This document shows positions 6,441-10,810 of a stretch of DNA of 10,810 nucleotides, piece by piece (position 1 is the first letter of the stretch; each line of letters starts with the position of its first letter). Origin of the DNA: an uncultured Sutterella sp. (GTDB lineage: Bacteria > Pseudomonadota > Gammaproteobacteria > Burkholderiales > Burkholderiaceae_F); the NCBI GenBank assembly GCA_900544255.1, contig UQUM01000055.1, forward strand, positions 1 through 10,810, given 5' to 3'. The notes under the pieces are model-generated. The model was not told where the DNA came from. It worked only from the letters and a program-made list of their open reading frames with translations, and did no database searches. Both the position numbers and the translations under genes were made by a program.

Positions 6441-8266
6441 TATCGTTTCTGACCGTTGTAAAGGGCTTCAATTTCCTGCGCATAGCGTTCGGAAATCTGA
6501 CGGCGCCGCAGTTTCTGTGTCGGTGTGAGAAGTCCGTTTTCCACCGTCCACACGTCGGGCACTATCGCCACGTTGCGGGGCTGCCCGTAGCGCGGGAAGT
6601 CACGCGTAGCGGTTTTGATGCGTTTTAAAACCGCATTTCGCACGTCGCGGCACCCCATCGTCGAAGGATCGTTGGGATCCAACTGCAGATCAGAACAGAG
6701 CGCCTTCCATTTATCGTCGCGCAGTACCACGAGCGCCGCGATATAGGGGCGGTTTTCGCCGAGAATCATCACCTGTTCGAAAAGGCGGTCTTCCTGCACG
6801 GCAAACTCAAGATCCACCGGGCTGATTTTTTCCCCGGTGCTCGTGACGATGATTTCCTTGATGCGACCCTTGATGCGGATGCGACCCCCGTCGGACAAAT
6901 CCGCCTGATCGCCCGTCTTAAACCAACCGTCGTCGGTGAACGCCGCCTTGGTATCCGCTTCGCGCTTAAAGTACCCCACCATCACTTGGGGACCCCGAAC
7001 CTGCAGTTCGTCATTTTCACCCAAGCGGGCTTCTGTCCAGGCAACCGGTTCCCCGACCGTCGTCGGATGGTTCGCAATGGGGCGGCAGATACTCAAAACC
7101 GGCGACGTTTCCGTGAGCCCGTATGCCTGCAGCATCGGAAGTCCCATACCGAGGAAGAACTGGGCCACGGACTGATTAAGCGCAGCACCGCCGGAGAACA
7201 TCATGCGCATCCGGCCGCCGAAAAATTCACGCACGGGCGCAGCGACGCGGCGGTTCAGATACCCCCACATGAAGTTGTCCATAAAGCCCCGAACGGACTT
7301 CGGCACCGGCAGGTCATTCTGACGGCAGAACCGCCGCCAACCGATTTCACGCGTCCAGTCAAAGAAAAACGTCTTTTTTGCAGACATCTTCCCGCGCACC
7401 GTCATGAGGTGGTTATAAAACTGCTCGTAAACGCGGGGCACCGAACTCATGAGGGTGGGGCGCGCTTCCGTCAAATCGTCCCGCAACTGACTCACGCCGC
7501 GGGAAAAGACGAGGGCAGCCCCGGAAGCTACCCCGAGGTAGTAACCCACGGTACGCTCGAACGTATGGGAAAGGGGAAGGTAGGAAAGAATGACGTCTTC
7601 TTCCGTTGCTTCCACCACGTTCCACGTCTGACGCACGTTCGTCACGATGTTGCGGTGCGTGAGCATCACACCCTTGGGGCGCCCGGTGGTGCCCGACGTA
7701 TAAACGATGGCGGCGAGATCCGAGGGCGCAGGCGGCGGCGGGAGTTCCGTGACGTCGTTCCCCGTAGCAAGCCACTCCTCAAGCCCCCCGTAGGAAATAT
7801 GGTCAAACGTCGTCCCGGTGTCGGTGTCGTTTGTGAAGACCACGCGCTCAAGATGCTTCAGATCGTCGCCGGCGTCCGCGAGGCTGTGCCAGCGGGCAAG
7901 GCTCACGGTCACGAGAAATTTCGATTCCGAGTCATTCAAAATGTAGCGAGAACTTCCGGCGGTGTCGCTTGCGTGCAACGGTACCGGCACCAGTCCGTTT
8001 GCGAGCGCCGCCTGATCGAAGGTGAGGGCGTCGATCGAACTCGGCAGGAGCATCGACACCTTGTCGCCTTTTTTAAGCCCCATGCGGGCAAAAGCTTTGC
8101 GCCAGCGCAGAACCCGTTCGGAAAATTCACGCCAGGTGACGGAAACCCAGCCGTTGGTGGGGTAGTCGTACCAGCGATAGGCCTCGCGTTCGGGCCAAAT
8201 ACGGGCGGTGCGGACAAGGAATTCCGGCAGGATGGTGATTTCTTCAGGGAATCTAGTAATGCTCAT
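6440..8266 (-). CDS. Long-chain fatty-acid--CoA ligase (AMP-binding, ACSL type)
   Basis: This is an adenylate-forming acyl-CoA synthetase of about 608 residues. It activates a long-chain fatty acid with ATP and transfers it to CoA at the inner face of the membrane. The motifs lie in order: P-loop IVYTSGTTGRPKGVMLTH, YLPLSHTFERT, the FSGGAALN turn, YGLTETSP, then the hinge region DDGWFKTGDQADL, IRIKGRIKEIIVTSTGEKISP and a C-terminal lysine-containing segment (LTPTQKLRR). The layout matches FadD15-like enzymes more than E. coli FadD. ATG-8266 begins MSITRFPEEITILPEFLV, which fits the usual family start. Alternatives are ATG-8323 (+19 residues) and TTG-8368 (+34 residues). These would add a Ser/Lys-rich tail and use up the short divergent region toward 8350. 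None has a convincing SD. It is the first gene of a four-gene minus-strand operon. Confidence 0.88.
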   Translation of the reverse strand: MSITRFPEEITILPEFLVRTARIWPEREAYRWYDYPTNGWVSVTWREFSERVLRWRKAFARMGLKKGDKVSMLLPSSIDALTFDQAALANGLVPVPLHASDTAGSSRYILNDSESKFLVTVSLARWHSLADAGDDLKHLERVVFTNDTDTGTTFDHISYGGLEEWLATGNDVTELPPPPAPSDLAAIVYTSGTTGRPKGVMLTHRNIVTNVRQTWNVVEATEEDVILSYLPLSHTFERTVGYYLGVASGAALVFSRGVSQLRDDLTEARPTLMSSVPRVYEQFYNHLMTVRGKMSAKKTFFFDWTREIGWRRFCRQNDLPVPKSVRGFMDNFMWGYLNRRVAAPVREFFGGRMRMMFSGGAALNQSVAQFFLGMGLPMLQAYGLTETSPVLSICRPIANHPTTVGEPVAWTEARLGENDELQVRGPQVMVGYFKREADTKAAFTDDGWFKTGDQADLSDGGRIRIKGRIKEIIVTSTGEKISPVDLEFAVQEDRLFEQVMILGENRPYIAALVVLRDDKWKALCSDLQLDPNDPSTMGCRDVRNAVLKRIKTATRDFPRYGQPRNVAIVPDVWTVENGLLTPTQKLRRRQISERYAQEIEALYNGQKR

Positions 8267-8297
8267 AGATAAAGGCTTCAACAGGGGTGACTCGATT

Positions 8298-8326
8298 TTG
8301 CTGGTACTTTTGCTAGCACTCATAAC
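8298..8326 (+). promoter_or_regulatory. Possible sigma-70 promoter for the ORF at 8350
   Basis: TTGCTG (8298-8303), a 17-base spacer and CATAAC (8321-8326) form a weak but correctly spaced -35/-10 pair. Transcription would begin near 8333, in front of the AGGA at 8341-8344. It lies in the short divergent region upstream of the acyl-CoA synthetase gene. This is only a consensus match by eye. Confidence 0.3.
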
Positions 8327-8349
8327 ATTCGCAATCTTAGAGGAAAATA

Positions 8350-8421
8350 ATGATGGATATACGTACAAACACTAATAGTAGTTTTACTACCGTTCCCCTG
8401 CCAGATCGCACTACAAACTAA
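8350..8421 (+). CDS. Small ORF, possibly the 5' end of a gene cut by the TnpB element
   Basis: AGAGGA (8339-8344) lies five bases before ATG-8350, a better ribosome binding site than most genes in this window have. The frame reads MMDIRTNTNSSFTTVPLPDR, then T-T-N and TAA, 23 codons. It stops just before the hairpin that marks the right end of the TnpB element (8426-8446). I do not recognise the peptide. Two readings are possible: the surviving start of a gene interrupted by the insertion, or a short leader-type ORF divergent from the acyl-CoA synthetase operon. A further hairpin (GTAGT 8378-8382, ACTAC 8386-8390) lies inside it. Confidence 0.35.
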   Translation: MMDIRTNTNSSFTTVPLPDRTTN

Positions 8422-8425
8422 ACCA

Positions 8426-8446
8426 CCCGATCACTGAAGTGACGGG
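8426..8446 (-). repeat. Right-end hairpin of the TnpB element
   Basis: CCCG (8426-8429), a bulged A, TCAC (8431-8434), loop TGAA, then GTGA (8439-8442) and CGGG (8443-8446). On the minus strand it reads ACCCCGTCACTTCAGTGA, the usual right-end hairpin form of IS200/IS605 elements with a TTCA loop. The tnpB stop codon (8431-8433) lies inside this hairpin, as is common when the guide RNA overlaps the gene end. Confidence 0.65.
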
Positions 8447-8600
8447 GTTTCTGAATTAGGCAGGCTCTCCGAGCCGCAGGAAGCACCCGCAGGCACCTTC
8501 TTCGACTCGGCGTCACACACGCCGTTCAGAAACGTTTTCGGATGCAGCCGCTCTACGGAGACGGGTTTCATACCGTTCCGCAGGACACATCTCAGCTCGC
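8426..8600 (-). ncRNA. Probable TnpB guide RNA (reRNA/omega-RNA) scaffold, 5' limit approximate
   Basis: In TnpB elements the guide RNA covers the last part of tnpB and the right-end hairpin, and the guide itself is copied from DNA just outside the right end. Here the last ~50 residues of the protein are unlike a folded domain (KKVPAGASCGSESLPNSE), a tail type known from translated reRNA. The same DNA contains stems, for example GGCTC-TCC-GAGCC (8463-8475) and ACGG/CCGT (8561-8576 region), plus the terminal hairpin. Any guide would be read from 8425 downward toward the acyl-CoA synthetase start. The limits are estimates. Confidence 0.45.
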
Positions 8601-10026
8601 GCTTTGACAGCCTGTTTGCCGCTGTAATTTCAACGAGGACACCGGCATCCAACCAGTTCGGTTTCGAGGTTTCAAGGATCTGTTTCAACCCTTCAGTGTC
8701 CCGTTGTTCCGTTTCCGGAGAATGAAAGAGCAGATTGAGGGCGGCGTTTGCATCCCGGTCAATGAAGAGGTCTGTCCCTTCAATCCAGATGCGGCGTTCC
8801 CACAAATCATGCTTTTGTGTGTTGCCCGTCAGGAGGTCTCTTTCGGTGGGCTTGATGCGTTCCGGATCGACGCACACCGCTTTCAGGCCGGCTCTTTCTG
8901 CCTTACCCAAAAGCCGTTGTACGAACTCACCGGGCGCACCGTTTGCCACGAGACGGCTGAAACGGGCGTCTTGTTGCAGGGCCTTCCAATCGTTCTTCTC
9001 AATCCGGATGTCGCCTGCACTTTGAAGGATCCGATTGATGAGTTGCCCGTGCTCATTTTTACGCGCGTCGGCTTTCCGACGCTGCAAATCGGCCACCGCA
9101 AAACGAAGACGTTGGTAAGCCTTGGAGTAAACCCAAGTCTTCGCGCCTTTCTTGGCCGTCCCGTCCGCATAGAAGTTGTCAGGATTGGTCGCCCGTTTGG
9201 AGCGATCCATAGCTCGTTGCAGACGACGAATGTCCTTCGCCCGATTGATGACGGCGGGCGACGTTTTCACCTTTTCAACCACGCCGTTGCTGAAAGCCAA
9301 CGTCATGTTCTGCATACTGGGATCAATGCCCACCTTGAGATCCGTAGTGGCCGGAATGATCTTCGTCGGCGGATTCCCCTCGAAGGTAATCTGCACGAAG
9401 TATCGGAGTTTCCCATGGATCGTCCTGCGGACAATGGCGCAGTACTTGGCCTGGCGCCAACCGTTGCCGTCACGGATCGCTTCTCGGGCGTACGTGTCCT
9501 TTTGCGGGATATGCACGCGGTAGAGGTTGCCGGCGTAACGCACCGATTGGAGCTCAGGCTTCCAAAGGATGCCGGTCGTATTCTTCTTTCCGCGAAGGGA
9601 ATGAAGGCCGCGACTGACTCCTTTGAAACGAGGCTTACCCTTGCCGTCGAACAGCCAAGCCGACCAGGCTTTCCAGAGATTATCTGCCAATACCTGTTTA
9701 ATGTCGCTGTGGAGCAGTTTGGTTCGACCACTGGCATTGGCGTGGGCTTGCAGGATCTTCTGAAAATCGTAGGTCGAGGCAATACCAAACGCTTTGGATA
9801 CGGAGGAAAAGGCGACCGTGCGTTCTTTGCCTTTGGGCATTGCGCACGCCGCCTTCCATTCCGGTGTCTGAAGCATTTGAGTACGTCGCCCCAACGCCGT
9901 ACCCAAGGTCGCATTAACGAGCTGCCGCGCGAAATCAAAGTCTCGAGCCAAGCGCCTACACCCCGCGCTGTCAACGCGCAGAGCAAGCTCAAGGACAAAA
10001 CAAGGATTATCGGTCGCGGCTGTCAT
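8431..10026 (-). CDS. tnpB: IS200/IS605-family RNA-guided endonuclease TnpB (OrfB), zinc-ribbon-less
   Basis: This 531-residue protein is a TnpB, the guide-RNA-dependent DNA nuclease of IS200/IS605 elements and ancestor type of Cas12. The N-terminal wedge region (ARQLVNATLGTALGRR, then KPRFKG) is followed by the split RuvC domain: LKVGIDPSMQNMTLAF (catalytic Asp about 235), DIRIEKNDWKAL (Glu about 343) and FIDRDANAALNLL (Asp about 423). Between RuvC-II and RuvC-III most TnpBs carry a four-Cys zinc ribbon. Here the segment IKPTERDLLTGNTQKHDLW has no Cys at all, although the alignment to T-S-Q-x-D-x-x-T-G looks orderly. The tail beyond residue ~435 is probably translated guide-RNA sequence. ATG-10026 is preferred over GTG-10044 because a promoter-like -10 box overlaps the latter. 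No tnpA is nearby, so movement would need a transposase in trans. Confidence 0.88.
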   Translation of the reverse strand: MTAATDNPCFVLELALRVDSAGCRRLARDFDFARQLVNATLGTALGRRTQMLQTPEWKAACAMPKGKERTVAFSSVSKAFGIASTYDFQKILQAHANASGRTKLLHSDIKQVLADNLWKAWSAWLFDGKGKPRFKGVSRGLHSLRGKKNTTGILWKPELQSVRYAGNLYRVHIPQKDTYAREAIRDGNGWRQAKYCAIVRRTIHGKLRYFVQITFEGNPPTKIIPATTDLKVGIDPSMQNMTLAFSNGVVEKVKTSPAVINRAKDIRRLQRAMDRSKRATNPDNFYADGTAKKGAKTWVYSKAYQRLRFAVADLQRRKADARKNEHGQLINRILQSAGDIRIEKNDWKALQQDARFSRLVANGAPGEFVQRLLGKAERAGLKAVCVDPERIKPTERDLLTGNTQKHDLWERRIWIEGTDLFIDRDANAALNLLFHSPETEQRDTEGLKQILETSKPNWLDAGVLVEITAANRLSKRELRCVLRNGMKPVSVERLHPKTFLNGVCDAESKKVPAGASCGSESLPNSETPSLQ

Positions 10027-10035
10027 GATGGTTTG

Positions 10036-10063
10036 ATTATGCACCTGTATGGGAGTTTGTCAA
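10036..10063 (-). promoter_or_regulatory. Sigma-70-like promoter of tnpB, near-leaderless
   Basis: On the minus strand a perfect TTGACA (10063-10058) is followed by a 16-base spacer and CATAAT (10041-10036), five of six matches to TATAAT. Transcription would start about 10029, within a few bases of ATG-10026, giving a nearly leaderless mRNA. This agrees with the absence of a Shine-Dalgarno before that ATG. It argues against the GTG at 10044, which would lie upstream of the start point. Confidence 0.45.
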
Positions 10064-10077
10064 AGAAGGTGCCTGGC

Positions 10078-10123
10078 GCATTCCTCCTGACGACTGAAGT
10101 CGCGGGCTTCCTGCGCTATTTGT
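10078..10123 (-). repeat. IS200/IS605-type terminal hairpin, copy 2
   Basis: GCGAC-type hairpin with core CGAC-TGAA-GTCG (10091-10102). The surrounding 45 bases closely follow those at 1000-1046. On the minus strand it reads GAAGCCCGCGACTTCAGTCG and then a GGAGGAAT. It lies on the upstream side of tnpB, so it may be the left-end hairpin of this element. Because it has the right-end-like orientation and resembles copy 1 more than the 8426-8446 hairpin, it could also be the footprint of an older element in tandem. Confidence 0.55.
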
Positions 10124-10126
10124 TGT

Positions 10127-10207
10127 GAAGTGGCCGGCGGAATCCATGGCTCGAACCGCTTGGACGACATGGCTCAGTTGACGGTTGGGCGCATCGCCGC
10201 GAAGTAG
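10127..10207 (+). pseudogene. C-terminal fragment of a flavocytochrome-c / fumarate-reductase-like flavoprotein
   Basis: The frame reads VAGGIHGSNRL, then DDMAQLTVGRIAAK and TAG (10205-10207). FAD-binding proteins of the fumarate reductase/flavocytochrome c type end in G-G-x-H-G-A-N-R-L-G-G-N-A...F-G-R-I-A-G, so HG-x-NRL and GRIA in this order at the very end of a frame is a good match. The GGN triad is replaced by DDM and the spacing to GRIA is a few residues short, so even this piece has decayed. In frame, the reading is open only back to a TGA at 10088-10090, inside the IS-type hairpin; the rest of the gene is absent from the window. The first homologous residue is uncertain. Confidence 0.5.
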
Positions 10208-10214
10208 GTTTTAG

Positions 10215-10260
10215 GGCTGTAGCGCAGCCAAACTCTTCCCTTGACAAGGGGAGGGGCTTT
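10215..10260 (+). terminator. Tandem hairpins after the flavoprotein remnant, possible terminator
   Basis: GGCTG/CAGCC (10215-10219/10225-10229) is followed by CTTCCCTT-GAC-AAGGGGAG (10235-10253, one G-T pair) and then GGGCTTT. The position 3' of the flavoprotein tail fits its former terminator. The T-run is only three bases, so strength is doubtful. The rest of 10208-10299 shows no gene. Confidence 0.4.
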
Positions 10261-10261
10261 A

Positions 10262-10301
10262 AACCAAAAGGACGCATCTCGGTGGAATCCGGGGTGCGCC
10301 T
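10262..10301 (-). terminator. Terminator of the pilin-like gene
   Basis: On the minus strand GGCGCA (10300-10295) pairs with TGCGTC (10276-10271) with one G-T pair, and an inner CGG/CCG is possible. The stem is followed by CTTTTGG. It overlaps the stop codon of the pilin-like frame (10300-10302). It is convergent with the tandem hairpins at 10215-10260. Confidence 0.5.
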
Positions 10302-10810
10302 AGTTATCGGAGAGATCTTTCCAAGAGAGCTTCACGTCAAGCGAGCTGCCGACGGCGTTCTTTAAGATTTGATAAAGCTCGTTGGATTCGATGTTGGAAT
10401 CCTTCAAAGTGAAGAAAAACACACAGTCTTGAGGAACGCCGGCAATAGTAATTTCCGTAAAGCCATTTGGGTCATTTAAATCGACAGGTATTTCAAAATG
10501 CTTACCGTTAATTTCTAACGTTAGAGTTTTATTACCTGCAATGAGAGGATAGACATCGGCAGATACACCAATTTCGCAATGCCCGGTGTTTACGCATTTA
10601 ATATCTGCGATGCCGTTCTTAGAGGTTTTTGGTGTATATGTTCCTGTGTTTTGGCAAAAATTATTTCTGGCATTGCAGAAGTTTGAATAACCATAAGCAG
10701 TCGAAAGACCGGCAGTATCAACACCTTCTTCTACATTGATGGTAATGGTGGTGGATGTGGCAGTTCTAGCTTCTTCATCTGCTACGACTTTTAAATGTGC
10801 CTGGTAATCA
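10300..10810 (-). CDS. Cysteine-rich pilin-like protein (5' end outside window)
   Basis: An uninterrupted minus-strand frame enters at the window edge and gives 169 residues before TAG (10302-10300). It starts DYQAHLKVVADEEART, which could be the end of an N-terminal pilin helix (compare P-A-Y-x-D-Y in type IV pilins). It goes on into a beta-rich part with short Thr/Ile/Val strands and five cysteines (45, 52, 72, 78, 129 of the visible part). The segment FTEITIAGVPQDC resembles the strand-plus-GVPxxxC pattern near the C-terminus of type IVb (PilS-like) pilins. The end is SSLDVKLSWKDLSDN. The conserved prepilin leader and hydrophobic helix would lie beyond 10810 and cannot be checked. The DNA is clearly more AT-rich than the operon at 2886-8266, suggesting recent acquisition or fast evolution, as is usual for surface proteins. 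That it is a real gene is likely; the pilin assignment is tentative. Confidence 0.6.
   Translation of the reverse strand, partial: DYQAHLKVVADEEARTATSTTITINVEEGVDTAGLSTAYGYSNFCNARNNFCQNTGTYTPKTSKNGIADIKCVNTGHCEIGVSADVYPLIAGNKTLTLEINGKHFEIPVDLNDPNGFTEITIAGVPQDCVFFFTLKDSNIESNELYQILKNAVGSSLDVKLSWKDLSDN

Larger units (their letters stand above)
8426..10126 (-). mobile_element. TnpB-only IS200/IS605-type element (boundaries approximate)
   Basis: The element holds tnpB, its probable guide RNA and hairpins near both ends. Flanking DNA changes character at about 8425 (end of the small ORF) and about 10126 (start of the flavoprotein tail). There is no inverted-repeat pair and no target duplication, as expected for Y1-transposase elements that insert single-stranded DNA. 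The right end may extend some bases below 8426, and the left end could lie anywhere from 10063 to 10130. Confidence 0.5.

Noticed and set aside
6986..8272. Long plus-strand open frame (428 codons) opposite the acyl-CoA synthetase
   Set aside because: The antisense of a gene with all AMP-binding motifs; its own translation is Arg/His/Gly-rich without any family signature.
8704..10128. Long plus-strand open frame (474 codons) opposite tnpB
   Set aside because: tnpB has complete RuvC motifs on the other strand; the antisense frame has none and runs through the terminal hairpin.

Overview
The window looks like a chromosomal segment of a Gram-negative proteobacterium. The signs are a lipoprotein with a lipobox, an RlhA-type 23S rRNA hydroxylase, MscL, tightly overlapping housekeeping genes of moderate to high GC, and a pilin-like gene. 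A gut betaproteobacterium of the Sutterellaceae type would fit, because flavocytochrome-c-like proteins, AAA-ATPase/PD-(D/E)XK proteins and many IS200/IS605 relics are typical there. That taxonomic guess is inference, not something the sequence proves.

Left part (1-2880): the 3' part of mscL ends at a rho-independent terminator. The next roughly 600 bases without an intact gene are not empty. They hold a chain of well-formed RNA hairpins (about 477-762), directly followed by a Shine-Dalgarno and a TTG-started 43-codon ORF. Its N-terminus matches the 'PLMP' (RRXRR) domain of IscB, the RNA-guided nuclease related to the ancestor of Cas9. I read this as a HEARO/omega-RNA with a truncated iscB. 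A strong inverted repeat and an IS-type terminal hairpin follow. Then comes an intact 598-residue AAA-ATPase-like protein with a C-terminal PD-(D/E)XK nuclease domain.

Middle part (2854-8266), all on the minus strand and read from right to left: a long-chain acyl-CoA synthetase, a TatD-family metal-dependent hydrolase, an ankyrin-repeat lipoprotein and RlhA. Neighbouring reading frames overlap by 1, 8 and 1 bases, so this is almost certainly one translationally coupled operon. It ends at a hairpin shared with the convergent AAA/PD-(D/E)XK gene.

Right part (8350-10810): a TnpB-type (IS200/IS605 OrfB) RNA-guided nuclease gene on the minus strand. Its RuvC residues are present but it has no zinc-ribbon cysteines, and its C-terminal tail runs into the probable guide-RNA/right-end region. 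No tnpA transposase is present. The element lies between two plus-strand gene fragments: a start with a good ribosome binding site (8350-8421) and a tail resembling the C-terminus of a flavocytochrome-c/fumarate-reductase flavoprotein (10127-10207). The window ends inside a minus-strand, cysteine-rich, pilin-like gene.

The most notable point is that two different OMEGA-type (transposon-encoded RNA-guided) systems sit within 10 kb: an IscB omega-RNA that has lost its nuclease and an intact-looking TnpB. Similar terminal hairpins occur beside both.
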